Origin: Bacteroidales bacterium
GTDB taxonomy: Bacteria; Bacteroidota; Bacteroidia; Bacteroidales; CAIWKO01
Assembly (NCBI GenBank): GCA_023228145.1
Contig: JALOBU010000003.1
Coordinates: forward strand, 124,001-188,000
DNA length: 64,000 nucleotides
Direction: 5' to 3'
Shown here: positions 18,525-26,885 of the stretch, piece after piece
How the letters are laid out: each line of letters starts with the position of its first letter
Numbering within the stretch: position 1 is the first letter of the stretch
Made by a program: the position numbers and the translations under genes
The notes under the pieces: model-generated
The model's database searches: none
The model's input: the letters and a program-made list of their open reading frames with translations, nothing else
What the model was told of the DNA's origin: nothing

Positions 18525-18558
18525 AAATAATTTGTTTTGATTATTTCTAAAAATAAAA

Positions 18559-18588
18559 AAGGATAAAGCAAAGTTATACTTTATCCTT
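18559..18588 (-). terminator. Hairpin terminator between rplQ and eno, with -7 element in its loop
   Basis: AAGGATAAAG at 18559-18568 and CTTTATCCTT at 18579-18588 form a perfect 10-base-pair stem with a 10-base loop. Read on the minus strand it lies 23 bases after the rplQ stop and is followed by a T-rich run, the form of an intrinsic terminator for the ribosomal operon. The minus-strand loop and upper stem read TAACTTTG (18576-18569), an exact -7 match that could start eno transcription 45 bases before its ATG. Confidence 0.65.
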
Positions 18589-18611
18589 CAAAATAAAAAG
18601 ATATTCAATAA

Positions 18612-19265
18612 TTATTTTTCCTCTTCAGTAGGGGGCGTTGTTTCTGTTTCTTTATTATTTTCAGTTGATTCGGGTTTGTTTTCTGAAGTCTCTGCTGTTT
18701 TTACTTCGTCAATGATATCTTCGTTTTTTTTATCGGAAATATCAATTTTCTCATCTTCTTTTTTATCAACAATTTCTTTTGTCTTTTCTTGTATCTGCTT
18801 TTCCGGTGATTTCTTTTCAGTTTTTTCAGCGATGGTTTTTTTACCGGAACCGCGACGCCTTCTTCCTGTCTTGGTAGCTTTTGTTTCTTTTTCTCCTAAC
18901 ATCAGTTCGTTATAATCCACAAGCTCAATAATGCACATATCGGCTTGGTCACCAAGTCGTTTGCCGGTTTTCAGTATGCGTGTATATCCGCCGGGACGGT
19001 CGGCAATTTTTTGTGATACTTCTCTGAAAAGTTCTTTTACGGCTTCTTTGTCTCCCAAATAACTGAAAACAATTCTGCGAGAAGCCACATTATCTTCTTT
19101 TGACTTGGTAATCAAAGGTTCCACGTATTTTCTCAGCGCCTTTGCTTTAGCGATAGTAGTGGTGATTCGTTTGTGTTTTATAAGCGAAGAAGCCATATTG
19201 GATAACATGGCATCTCTATGCTCAGCTTTTCTTCCTAAATGATTGATAGTTCTGTTGTGTCTCAT
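18612..19265 (-). CDS. rplQ: 50S ribosomal protein L17 with long acidic/basic tail
   Basis: A 217-residue protein. The first 120 or so residues are standard L17 (MRHNRTINHLGRKAEHRDAML, NMASSLIKHKRI, TKAKALRKYVEPLI-like segment, GGYTRILKTGKRLGD). L17 lines the peptide exit tunnel outlet. About 95 extra residues follow, built almost only of Lys, Glu, Thr, Asp and Ser and certainly disordered; typical L17 proteins are 115-130 residues. It is the last ribosomal gene of the operon, 5 bases after rpoA. Confidence 0.96.
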   Translation of the reverse strand: MRHNRTINHLGRKAEHRDAMLSNMASSLIKHKRITTTIAKAKALRKYVEPLITKSKEDNVASRRIVFSYLGDKEAVKELFREVSQKIADRPGGYTRILKTGKRLGDQADMCIIELVDYNELMLGEKETKATKTGRRRRGSGKKTIAEKTEKKSPEKQIQEKTKEIVDKKEDEKIDISDKKNEDIIDEVKTAETSENKPESTENNKETETTPPTEEEK

Positions 19266-19270
19266 TTCTG

Positions 19271-20263
19271 TTAATCCTTATCTAATTTGTATTTGGAAAT
19301 GTTCATACCAAACTGTAGGCTTTTTGCTTTAACAAGGTCTTCCAGTTCGGTCAATGATTTTTTCCCGAAATTTCTGAATTTCAGAAGGTCATTTTTATTA
19401 TAGGATACAAGGTCTCCTAAGGTTTCCACATCAGCAGCTTTCAGGCAATTCAGTGCACGTACCGAAAGGTCAAGGTCAACGAGTTTTGTCTTTAAGAGCT
19501 GACGCATATGAAGTGATGTTTCATCAAATTCTTCAACAATTGCTTTTTCTTCTGTATCAATGGTAATTTTTTCATCTGAGAAAAGCATAAAGTGATGGAT
19601 GAGAATTTTTGCTGCTTCTTTTAAAGCTTCTTTCGGATGTATAGAGCCGTTGGTGGTAATTTCAAACAACAGCTTTTCATAGTCGGTTTTTTGTTCAACA
19701 CGAAAATTCTCCACCACATATTTTACGTTACGGATAGGAGTGAAAATAGAGTCTATTGCAATGGTACCTAATGGTGCGTTTGACAGTTTATTTTCATCTG
19801 CAGGCACATAACCTCTTCCCTTGTCAATGGTTATTTCAATAATCAACTTCACATTAGGTTCGAGGTGGCAAACAACCTCATCGGTATTGAGAACCTGAAA
19901 TCCCGATAAAAAAGCATTAATATCACCGGCTTTAAACACTTCTTTGCCCGTAATAGTTATAACAGCTTTTTCGGTAAGATAAGATTCTATCTGTTTTTTA
20001 AAACATATTTTTTTAAGGTTGAGTATTATTTCAGGTACGTCTTCCAGAACACCTTTTATCGAAGAAAATTCCTGGTCAACGCCTTCGATTTTAATGTTAG
20101 TAATAGCAAAGCCTTCAAGCGAAGAAAGGAGAATTCTTCTCAGGGCATTGCCGACGGTTGTTCCGTATCCTGGTTCAAGGGGGCGGAATTCGAACTTGCC
20201 GAAATATTCATCCGACTCCAGCATGATAACTTTATCGGGTTTTTGAAAAGCTAATATTGCCAT
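19271..20263 (-). CDS. rpoA: DNA-directed RNA polymerase alpha subunit
   Basis: A 330-residue subunit. The N-terminal assembly domain has FEFRPLEPGYGTTVGNALRRILLSSLEG and GRGYVPADENK. The C-terminal domain (about 255-320) has LSVRALNCLKAADVETLGDLV, LLKFRNFGKKSLTELEDLV, which binds UP elements and activators. Alpha dimerises to start polymerase assembly. The length is normal. It sits between rpsD and rplQ as in most bacteria. Confidence 0.98.
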   Translation of the reverse strand: MAILAFQKPDKVIMLESDEYFGKFEFRPLEPGYGTTVGNALRRILLSSLEGFAITNIKIEGVDQEFSSIKGVLEDVPEIILNLKKICFKKQIESYLTEKAVITITGKEVFKAGDINAFLSGFQVLNTDEVVCHLEPNVKLIIEITIDKGRGYVPADENKLSNAPLGTIAIDSIFTPIRNVKYVVENFRVEQKTDYEKLLFEITTNGSIHPKEALKEAAKILIHHFMLFSDEKITIDTEEKAIVEEFDETSLHMRQLLKTKLVDLDLSVRALNCLKAADVETLGDLVSYNKNDLLKFRNFGKKSLTELEDLVKAKSLQFGMNISKYKLDKD

Positions 20264-20307
20264 AATTTTGTTTTGAATTTAATTAATTCTTATTTCGTTC
20301 ATTCTTC

Positions 20308-20913
20308 TTATTTCGAATATAATTCAACGATTAATTGCTCATTGATATTTTCGGGAATCTGATCGCGCTGGGGATAGCTCATAAATTTTCCGGTCATTTT
20401 TTCCTCATCCCATTCCAGCCAGTTGAATCGATTAGTATGTTTCACCAGGGAGTCACTGATAATTTCCAGAGATTTTGATTTTTCCCTGACGCTAACAATA
20501 TCATTTGGTTTTAGGGAAAATGATGGAATACTTACAACTTTTCCGTTTACTTCAATATGGCGGTGAGAAACCAACTGCCTTGCTGCATTTCGTGAGGGAG
20601 CAATGCCGAGGCGATACACCACATTATCAAGGCGTGCTTCGATGAATTGCAACAACACTTCGCCGGTAATGCCTTTTTTACGGGAAGCTTTTTCAAAGGT
20701 ATTTTTAAATTGTTTTTCCAGAATGCCGTAAGTATATTTTGCTTTCTGTTTTTCCTGCAACTGAACTCCGTACTCAGATTGTTTTCTGCGTTTTTTTGCC
20801 ATGCCGTGCTGTCCGGGAGGGTAATTTTTTTTCTCGTACGACCTATCAGGACCATAAATGGGGTCTTTGAATTTTCTTGCGATCTTTGTTTTCGGGCCAA
20901 TATATCTTGCCAT
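20308..20913 (-). CDS. rpsD: 30S ribosomal protein S4
   Basis: A 201-residue primary binder of 16S rRNA and early assembly protein. It has ARYIGPKTKIARKF, YGVQLQEKQKAKYTYGI, LLQFIEARLDNVVYRLG, and the S4 RNA-binding domain NAARQLVSHRHIEVNGKVVSIPSF. No zinc cysteines are present at the N-terminus (C-minus form). Lies between rpsK and rpoA. Confidence 0.98.
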   Translation of the reverse strand: MARYIGPKTKIARKFKDPIYGPDRSYEKKNYPPGQHGMAKKRRKQSEYGVQLQEKQKAKYTYGILEKQFKNTFEKASRKKGITGEVLLQFIEARLDNVVYRLGIAPSRNAARQLVSHRHIEVNGKVVSIPSFSLKPNDIVSVREKSKSLEIISDSLVKHTNRFNWLEWDEEKMTGKFMSYPQRDQIPENINEQLIVELYSK

Positions 20914-20936
20914 AAATGATAAATATTATTTAAAAA

Positions 20937-21329
20937 TTAAACTCTTCTTCTTTTTGGTGGGCGGCAGCCGTTATGTGGTAATGGAGTAACATCAATAATC
21001 TCAGTTACTTCAATACCTGCTGCATTTAGAGAGCGTATTGCCGACTCCCTTCCAGCACCGGGGCCTTTAACATATACCTTAACTTTTCGTAACCCGGCAT
21101 CAAATGCTGTTTTGGCACAGTCATTCGCGGCCGTCTGTCCGGCGTAAGGTGTATTCTTTTTTGAACCCTTGAATCCCATTTTACCTGCCGACGACCAGGC
21201 AACAACCTGCCCATTGGCATTTGTAAGGGATATTATGATGTTGTTGAACGATGCAAAGACGTATGCTCTCCCTATTGCATCAACCTTTACTACTCTTTTC
21301 TTTGCAGTTTTCGCGGTAGTTTTTGCCAT
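20937..21329 (-). CDS. rpsK: 30S ribosomal protein S11
   Basis: A 130-residue platform protein next to the Shine-Dalgarno-binding cleft. It has ASFNNIIISLTNANGQVVAWSSAGKMGFKGSKKNTPYA, VKGPGAGRESAIRSL and ending DVTPLPHNGCRPPKRRRV. The length is normal. In Bacteroidetes ribosomes S11 lies close to proteins that sequester the anti-SD tail. Part of the alpha segment, 33 bases after rpsM. Confidence 0.98.
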   Translation of the reverse strand: MAKTTAKTAKKRVVKVDAIGRAYVFASFNNIIISLTNANGQVVAWSSAGKMGFKGSKKNTPYAGQTAANDCAKTAFDAGLRKVKVYVKGPGAGRESAIRSLNAAGIEVTEIIDVTPLPHNGCRPPKRRRV

Positions 21330-21362
21330 AATTTATTATTTCTTTTCTGTTTGTATTAATTT

Positions 21363-21743
21363 TTATCCTTTGGTTGCTTTTTTCTTGTTGGCAACGGTTT
21401 TTCTTTTGCCTTTACGGGTACGGGCATTGTTTTTTGTGCTCTGTCCCCTGACTGGCAACCCGGAACGGTGTCTTATGCCCCGGTAGCATCCAATATCCAT
21501 CAGGCGCTTTATGTTCATCTGCATCTCTGATTTAAGAGAGCCTTCCACTTTAACTTTTTCAGTGATAATGTTACGGATTTTTGTTTGTTCGGCATCGTTC
21601 CATTCGGATACCTTTTTGTCATGAGAAATTCCGGCCTCGTCAAGGATTTGTTGCGCCATACTTTTGCCTATACCATAGATATAAGTTAATCCGATTACGC
21701 CTCTTTTGTTTTTTGGTAAATCAATACCTGCAATTCTTGCCAT
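21363..21743 (-). CDS. rpsM: 30S ribosomal protein S13
   Basis: A 126-residue head protein contacting the 50S subunit and P-site tRNA. It has ARIAGIDLPKNKRGVIGLTYIYGIG, RLMDIGCYRGIRHRSGLPVRGQ and the basic tail TKNNARTRKGKRKT. The length is normal. Follows rpmJ and precedes rpsK. Confidence 0.98.
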   Translation of the reverse strand: MARIAGIDLPKNKRGVIGLTYIYGIGKSMAQQILDEAGISHDKKVSEWNDAEQTKIRNIITEKVKVEGSLKSEMQMNIKRLMDIGCYRGIRHRSGLPVRGQSTKNNARTRKGKRKTVANKKKATKG

Positions 21744-21772
21744 ATATTATTGTTTAATAATGTTTTTAAATA

Positions 21773-21889
21773 TTACCCCTGCCTTTGTTTATATTTAGGA
21801 TTCTTTTTATTAATAACATAAATCCTTCCGTTTCTTCTGATGATTTTACAGTCAGGGGTTCTTTTGCGAATGGATACTCTTACTTTCAT
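21773..21889 (-). CDS. rpmJ: 50S ribosomal protein L36 (C-minus type)
   Basis: A 38-residue protein starting MKVRVSIRKRTPDCKI and ending PKYKQRQG. The ATG is at 21889-21887; a longer frame reaching to 22018 would overlap infA and is not the real start. Only one of the four zinc-ligand positions is a Cys (the others are Thr, Asn and Tyr), so this is the zinc-free form usual in Bacteroidetes. It lies 7 bases after infA. Confidence 0.95.
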   Translation of the reverse strand: MKVRVSIRKRTPDCKIIRRNGRIYVINKKNPKYKQRQG

Positions 21890-21896
21890 CTTTATT

Positions 21897-22115
21897 TTAT
21901 TTATATCTGAATGTGATTCTTCCTTTTGTGAGGTCATAAGGTGATATTTCAACACACACCTTATCGCCGGGCAATATCTTAATATAATGCATACGCATTT
22001 TACCTGATATGTGGGCAATAATTATATGACCGTTTTCCAACTCAACACGAAACATAGCGTTTCCAAGAGATTCCAGAACGGTTCCGTCTTGTTGAATTGA
22101 ACTTTGTTTTGCCAT
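21897..22115 (-). CDS. infA: Translation initiation factor IF-1
   Basis: A 72-residue OB-fold factor that binds the ribosomal A site during initiation. It opens AKQSSIQQDGTVLESLGNAMFRVELENGH and closes ILPGDKVCVEISPYDLTKGRITFRYK, standard for the family. Located between map and rpmJ, 8 bases after map, as in the spc-alpha junction of many bacteria. Confidence 0.98.
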   Translation of the reverse strand: MAKQSSIQQDGTVLESLGNAMFRVELENGHIIIAHISGKMRMHYIKILPGDKVCVEISPYDLTKGRITFRYK

Positions 22116-22123
22116 GCTGTTTT

Positions 22124-22915
22124 TTAATTAATAAACTTTATATAATCATTTTTAACTTCTTCAATATATTCAAAGGTTGATAAAACTTCGCATTGATTTT
22201 TTCTGACCACAATAGCATGTTCATAATGTGCTGAAGGCATTCCATCTTTTGTTCTTATTGTCCATCCGTCAGGTTCCTGAATAATTTCTTTCTTCCCGAG
22301 ATTAATCATCGGTTCAATACAAATAACGGTTCCTTCTGTGAGTTTTGGACCAGTGCCTCTTTTACCAAAGTTGGGCACCTGGGGTTCTTCATGTAGATTT
22401 TTTCCCAAACCATGCCCGACAAGCTCTCTAACTACTGAATACCCATAACCTTCCACATAGTTTTGAATTGCAAAACTTATATCTCCAATACGATTGCCGG
22501 ATAGCGCTTTTTCAATACCTTTATATAGCGATTCTTTTGTAACTTTCATTAGCTTAAGAACTTCATTCTTAACTTTTTCCATGGCAAAAGTGTAGGCAGA
22601 ATCTCCATAATATTGATTTAATATTACTCCACAATCTATTGAAACAATATCTTCCTCTTTAATCTCTTTTTTTCCAGGAATACCATGTACTATCTGGTCA
22701 TTTACTGAAATACACAATGTAGCAGGATATCCCCTGTAGTGTTTAAATCCTGGTTTCGCTTTATTATCCCTTATATATTCTTCGGCAATTTTGTCGAGAA
22801 ATATTGTTTGGACTCCAGGTTTCAAAAACTTTGCAACTTCAGCTAAGGTTTTACCAACAAGCAAAGAACTCTTTTTTAATAACTCTATTTCTTCTTCAGA
22901 TTTCTGAATTATCAT
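22124..22915 (-). CDS. map: Methionine aminopeptidase, type I
   Basis: A 263-residue metallopeptidase that removes the initiator methionine from nascent proteins. Metal ligands sit in the usual places: the Asp of VSIDCGVILNQYYGDSAYTF, the His of ELVGHGLGKNLHEEPQVPNFG, the Glu of VICIEPMINLG and the Glu of HYEHAIVV. Type I because there is no insert. Lies between secY and infA in the spc segment. Confidence 0.97.
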   Translation of the reverse strand: MIIQKSEEEIELLKKSSLLVGKTLAEVAKFLKPGVQTIFLDKIAEEYIRDNKAKPGFKHYRGYPATLCISVNDQIVHGIPGKKEIKEEDIVSIDCGVILNQYYGDSAYTFAMEKVKNEVLKLMKVTKESLYKGIEKALSGNRIGDISFAIQNYVEGYGYSVVRELVGHGLGKNLHEEPQVPNFGKRGTGPKLTEGTVICIEPMINLGKKEIIQEPDGWTIRTKDGMPSAHYEHAIVVRKNQCEVLSTFEYIEEVKNDYIKFIN

Positions 22916-22930
22916 ACATCTGATTTTTTA

Positions 22931-24292
22931 TTAACTCTGTCCGTATCCAACGGAAGAGCGGCCTTTAATTCGGCCTGATTTTGTCAGACCATCATAATGG
23001 CGCATAAGTAAGTAACTTTCAATTTGTTGCAATGTATCCAACACAACCCCAACCATAATAAGCAGCGAAGTGCCTCCATAAAACTGAGCAAACTGTGTGC
23101 TGACACCCATTAAACGTACCAATGCGGGCATGATGGCAACAAAGGCTAAAAATATAGAACCTGGGAGTGTAATTTTCGACATGACGTTATCAATAAATTC
23201 AGCTGTTTTTTTCCCGGGTTTAATACCGGGGATAAAACCTCCGTTCTTTTTCATGTCTTCAGCCATTTGGTTCGGATTTATGGTTATAGCAGTATAAAAA
23301 TATGTAAAAGCTATAATAAATAATGCAAAAGTAAAGTTGTACCAGAAACCGTTAAAGTCAGAAAAAACGCGTGCAACACCTGACAAAGATTCTACATTGG
23401 CAAATCCCACAATAGTAATGGGTATGAACATGATTGCCTGAGCAAAAATTATGGGCATTACTCCAGCCGCATTAACTTTAAGAGGTATATATTGACGTAC
23501 TCCGCCGTATTGTTTGTTCCCCACAATTCGTTTTGCATATTGTACAGGTATTCTTCGGGTGCCCTGAACCAGTAAAATACACATAAGTATTACAAGAACC
23601 AATACAACAAGTTCAACTACAAAAATTATCAGCCCGCCACCTTGTTCTTCAATACGGGAAATAAATTCTCCTACTAAAGCAAAAGGCAGCCTTGCTATAA
23701 TACCTATCATGATAATGAGCGAAATACCATTACCAATCCCTTTGTCGGTGATACGTTCGCCCAGCCACATCACAAACATAGTTCCGGAAATGAGTATAAC
23801 TACTGAAGATAGCCAGAAAAATGTTCCCGGAGCGGTTTCTGGCATAAAGGGGTATATAGCTTCACTGGGTAACTGGCTGGTAATATTACCTATGTATGCA
23901 GGAGCCTGTGCCCCGGTAATTAGTACCGTCAGAAAGCGTGTTATCTGGTTAATTTTCTTTCGGCCAGATTCTCCTTCTTTCTGAAGTTTCTGGAAATATG
24001 GTATTGCCATTCCCAGTAATTGTACCACGATAGAAGCGGATATGTAAGGCATAATTCCTAAAGCAAAGATGGATGCATTGGAAAATGCACCTCCTGAAAA
24101 CATATTGAGCAGGCCTAACAGGCCATCCTCCGACTGCCTCTGCAAAGCATCCAGCATGTTGGGGTCTATGCCAGGCAAAACAATAAAAGAACCAAGACGA
24201 TAAATAAGGATGATACCTAAGGTATAAAGAATTCTCTTCCTGAGGTCTTCAATTTTATAGATGTTCTTAATAGTTTCTATTAGCCTTTTCAT
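22931..24292 (-). CDS. secY: Preprotein translocase subunit SecY
   Basis: A 453-residue channel protein with ten transmembrane helices. It has RILYTLGIILIYRLGSFIVLPGID, the plug-helix region GGAFSNASIFALGIMPYISASIVVQL, and the cytoplasmic loop QGTRRIPVQYAKR used to bind SecA and ribosomes, with IPLKVNAAGVMPIIFA and NGGFIPGIKPGKKTAEFID. It forms the Sec channel with SecE and SecG, which carries the many exported proteins of this window. 3 bases from rplO. Confidence 0.98.
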   Translation of the reverse strand: MKRLIETIKNIYKIEDLRKRILYTLGIILIYRLGSFIVLPGIDPNMLDALQRQSEDGLLGLLNMFSGGAFSNASIFALGIMPYISASIVVQLLGMAIPYFQKLQKEGESGRKKINQITRFLTVLITGAQAPAYIGNITSQLPSEAIYPFMPETAPGTFFWLSSVVILISGTMFVMWLGERITDKGIGNGISLIIMIGIIARLPFALVGEFISRIEEQGGGLIIFVVELVVLVLVILMCILLVQGTRRIPVQYAKRIVGNKQYGGVRQYIPLKVNAAGVMPIIFAQAIMFIPITIVGFANVESLSGVARVFSDFNGFWYNFTFALFIIAFTYFYTAITINPNQMAEDMKKNGGFIPGIKPGKKTAEFIDNVMSKITLPGSIFLAFVAIMPALVRLMGVSTQFAQFYGGTSLLIMVGVVLDTLQQIESYLLMRHYDGLTKSGRIKGRSSVGYGQS

Positions 24293-24295
24293 TTA

Positions 24296-24742
24296 TTATA
24301 TTTTTGTTGCTGTTCCACCTTGAGCTTCAATAATTTTTATGGCTGATGCCGAAAATGCATGGGCTGTAACATCTAGTTTTGATTTTAATTCACCTCTGCC
24401 AAGTATTTTTATCAGGTCTCTTTTGGAAGCAAGTCCGTTTTCAATAAGTGTATTTACGTCTATGGAAGTCAGGTTTTTTTCTTCAGCGAGTTTTTGAATA
24501 GTATCAATATTAATTCCGCTGTATTCCACTCTTTTTGTATTAGTGAATCCGTATTTCGGGATTCTCCTTATTAATGGCATCTGACCGCCTTCAAATGCCA
24601 GTTTTTTAGAATATCCTGATCTGGCTTTGGCGCCTTTGTTTCCTCTTGTGGATGTTCCGCCTTTTCCCGAGCCCTGTCCTCTTCCAATACGTTTACTTTT
24701 TTTTATCGAGCCTTTTGCGGGTTTCAGATTACTTAAATCCAT
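24296..24742 (-). CDS. rplO: 50S ribosomal protein L15
   Basis: A 148-residue late-assembly protein. It opens MDLSNLKPAKGSIKKSKRIGRG and has the Gly-rich extension GQGSGKGGTSTRGNKGAKARSG, then FEGGQMPLIRRIPKYGF and the C-terminal VTAHAFSASAIKIIEAQGGTA. Normal length. Between rpmD and secY. Confidence 0.97.
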   Translation of the reverse strand: MDLSNLKPAKGSIKKSKRIGRGQGSGKGGTSTRGNKGAKARSGYSKKLAFEGGQMPLIRRIPKYGFTNTKRVEYSGINIDTIQKLAEEKNLTSIDVNTLIENGLASKRDLIKILGRGELKSKLDVTAHAFSASAIKIIEAQGGTATKI

Positions 24743-24768
24743 TGTGTTAAAATTATAGATTTTATTAA

Positions 24769-24948
24769 TTAAATTTCTTCTATTTTCAATAAATGTTTTA
24801 CGGTATTAATCATGCCTTCGACCTGTGGCGTAGCTTCTACTTCAACAGCCTGGTTCATTTTTCTGATGCCTAATGCTGCCAGAGTTTTTTTCTGATAAGC
24901 CTCCCTGCCAATACCGCTTTTAATTTGTGTTATTTTTAACTTTTTCAT
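24769..24948 (-). CDS. rpmD: 50S ribosomal protein L30
   Basis: A 59-residue protein, read directly from the sequence between rpsE and rplO. It starts MKKLKITQIKSGIGREAYQ at the ATG at 24948-24946 and continues TLAALGIRKMNQAVEVEATP and closes KHLLKIEEI before TAA at 24771-24769. These are the normal L30 features (the ITQIKSGIGR opening and the GLRKxxQ-like turn). The gene is missed by length-filtered gene calling because it is only 180 bases. It is 22 bases after rpsE. Confidence 0.95.
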   Translation of the reverse strand: MKKLKITQIKSGIGREAYQKKTLAALGIRKMNQAVEVEATPQVEGMINTVKHLLKIEEI

Positions 24949-24970
24949 GAGTGTTTATTATTTTCAAGAA

Positions 24971-25489
24971 TTATCCTTTAAAAACCTTTTCTAAAGACAC
25001 ACCTCTTAGTTGTGCGACAGTGTAAGGGTCTTTCATTTGCATCAAGGCATCCATAGTTGCTTTGACAACACTGTGAGGGTTGGATGAACCTTTTGATTTT
25101 GCAAGTACGTTTTTAACGCCTACACTTTCCAATACAGCACGCATTGCACCTCCTGCGATAACACCGGTACCTGGTGAAGCAGGTTTCAGGAAGACATATG
25201 CTCCGCTGTATTTGCCGTATTGTTCATGAGGAACTGTGGCATTATAAACCGGAACTTTTATCAGGTTTTTCTTAGCATCATCAATTCCTTTTGCAATGGC
25301 TGCAGTTACTTCTTTTGCTTTTCCAAGGCCATAACCTACTACGCCATTTTCATTACCAACAACAACAATGGCTGAAAAACTGAATGTCCTGCCCCCCTTG
25401 GTTACTTTCGTTACCCTTTGGATGCTTACCAGCCTGTCTTTAAATTCGATTTCGCTTGATTTAACTCTTTTAATGTTTGCGTTTGACAT
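24971..25489 (-). CDS. rpsE: 30S ribosomal protein S5
   Basis: A 172-residue protein at the mRNA entry site, involved in decoding accuracy. It has FKDRLVSIQRVTKVTKGGRTFSFSAIVVVG, GYGLGKAKEVTAAIAKG and ASPGTGVIAGGAMRAVLESVGV. Normal length. 6 bases after rplR. Confidence 0.98.
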   Translation of the reverse strand: MSNANIKRVKSSEIEFKDRLVSIQRVTKVTKGGRTFSFSAIVVVGNENGVVGYGLGKAKEVTAAIAKGIDDAKKNLIKVPVYNATVPHEQYGKYSGAYVFLKPASPGTGVIAGGAMRAVLESVGVKNVLAKSKGSSNPHSVVKATMDALMQMKDPYTVAQLRGVSLEKVFKG

Positions 25490-25495
25490 ATATTT

Positions 25496-25858
25496 TTAAA
25501 ATTTTAATCCAGCCTCCCTGGCTGAGTCAGCTAATGATTTAACTCTTCCGTGATATAAGTATCCGCCTCTGTCGAATACAACAGCAGTAATGCCGGCCTC
25601 AACGGCTTTTTGGGCAATTTTTTGACCTACCAGTTTCGCTTTTTCTTTTTTGTCAGATTTTACTTCCACAATGCCTTCATCTTTGGATGAAGCTGTCAGC
25701 AATGTTTTTCCTGTAATATCGTCAATTAACTGTACATAAATATGAGTATTGCTTCTGAACACTGACAAACGCGGACGTTCTGTTGTGCCCTTGACAATTT
25801 TTCTGATGCGGTGCCTGATTCTTAACCTTCTGTAGTCTTTGGTGTTTTTAGTAGCCAT
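25496..25858 (-). CDS. rplR: 50S ribosomal protein L18
   Basis: A 120-residue 5S rRNA-binding protein of the central protuberance. It has RRLRIRHRIRKIVKGTTERPRLSVFRSNTHIYVQLID and VVFDRGGYLYHGRVKSLADSAREAGLKF, the standard C-terminus. Normal length. Between rplF and rpsE. Confidence 0.98.
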   Translation of the reverse strand: MATKNTKDYRRLRIRHRIRKIVKGTTERPRLSVFRSNTHIYVQLIDDITGKTLLTASSKDEGIVEVKSDKKEKAKLVGQKIAQKAVEAGITAVVFDRGGYLYHGRVKSLADSAREAGLKF

Positions 25859-25884
25859 TACTTTATCATTTTATTTTTGATATA

Positions 25885-26436
25885 CTATTTCTGAACGGCC
25901 GATTTACCGGCTTTCTTTCTGATAACTTCATCTTTAAATCTTATACCTTTTCCTTTGTAAGGTTCGGGTTTTCTGAGAGAGCGTATTTTTGCCGCAACTT
26001 GTCCGATAAGTTGTTTATTTACTGATTCGAGTATGATTGTAGGCGGTTTTCCCCTTTCGTTTACTGTGCTTACATTAACTTCTACCGGCATTTGAAAAAA
26101 TATGTTATGCGAATACCCCAGCGAAAGCTCGAGAAGATTATTTTTAGCATCAGCCTTGTATCCAACACCAACGAGTTCCTGAGTGATGGTAAATCCATCC
26201 GATACACCTTTTACCATGTTTGAAATAAGTGCACGGTAAAGGCCGTGTTTTGCCTTAAAAGCATCGCTCTCTCTTTCCAAAATAATATGGTTATTTTCAA
26301 TTTTAAGTTTTATGGAAGGGTCAATTTTTTGTTTTAATTCTCCCTTTGGTCCTTTGACTGTGACCAAATTATCGTCTGATAATGTAACCTGGACTTTTTG
26401 CGGTATTTCAATCGGTAATTTTCCAATACGTGACAT
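25885..26436 (-). CDS. rplF: 50S ribosomal protein L6
   Basis: A 183-residue protein near the factor-binding site, with two tandem alpha/beta domains. It opens SRIGKLPIEIPQKVQV and carries TVKGPKGEL, LVGVGYKADAK and the C-terminal signature PEPYKGKGIRFKDEVIRKKAGKSA. Normal length. Confidence 0.98.
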   Translation of the reverse strand: MSRIGKLPIEIPQKVQVTLSDDNLVTVKGPKGELKQKIDPSIKLKIENNHIILERESDAFKAKHGLYRALISNMVKGVSDGFTITQELVGVGYKADAKNNLLELSLGYSHNIFFQMPVEVNVSTVNERGKPPTIILESVNKQLIGQVAAKIRSLRKPEPYKGKGIRFKDEVIRKKAGKSAVQK

Positions 26437-26453
26437 ACTTTAATCTCCTTTAA

Positions 26454-26852
26454 TTAACTAACATAACAAATTACTTCTCCGCCGACATTCAGCTTGCGGG
26501 CTTCTTTATCGGTCATTATACCTTGTGAGGTGGATATTATTGCAATCCCCAGTCCATTTAAAACTCGTGGAAGTTGGTCTGCGTTGACATATTTTCGCAA
26601 TCCCGGGCTGCTAATTCTGTCAATAGTGGAAATAGCGGGGGCTTTTGTAGTAGGATGGTACTTCAGTGCAATTTTTATAGTGCCGGGTCTGGGTGTGTCT
26701 TCAAATTTATAATTTAGTATATATCCTTTTTCAAATAGAATTTTTGTTATACCTTTTTTTAGGTTTGAAGCAGGAATCTCCACCATTCTGTGGTTAGCCA
26801 TCACAGCATTTCTTATTCTGGTCAGATAATCCGAAATAGGATCAGTGTTCAT
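26454..26852 (-). CDS. rpsH: 30S ribosomal protein S8
   Basis: A 132-residue protein that binds the central domain of 16S rRNA. It opens MNTDPISDYLTRIRNAVMANHRMVEIPAS and ends with LGIAIISTSQGIMTDKEARKLNVGGEVICYV. In E. coli S8 represses the spc operon; no matching mRNA target is obvious by eye here. Normal length. Confidence 0.98.
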   Translation of the reverse strand: MNTDPISDYLTRIRNAVMANHRMVEIPASNLKKGITKILFEKGYILNYKFEDTPRPGTIKIALKYHPTTKAPAISTIDRISSPGLRKYVNADQLPRVLNGLGIAIISTSQGIMTDKEARKLNVGGEVICYVS

Positions 26853-26885
26853 TATTCAAATTTTTATCTGTTATTACTATATTTT

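Noticed and set aside
21773..22018. 81-codon version of the L36 gene
   Set aside because: The extra upstream part overlaps infA and is not L36-like; the family start MKVRVS is at 21889.
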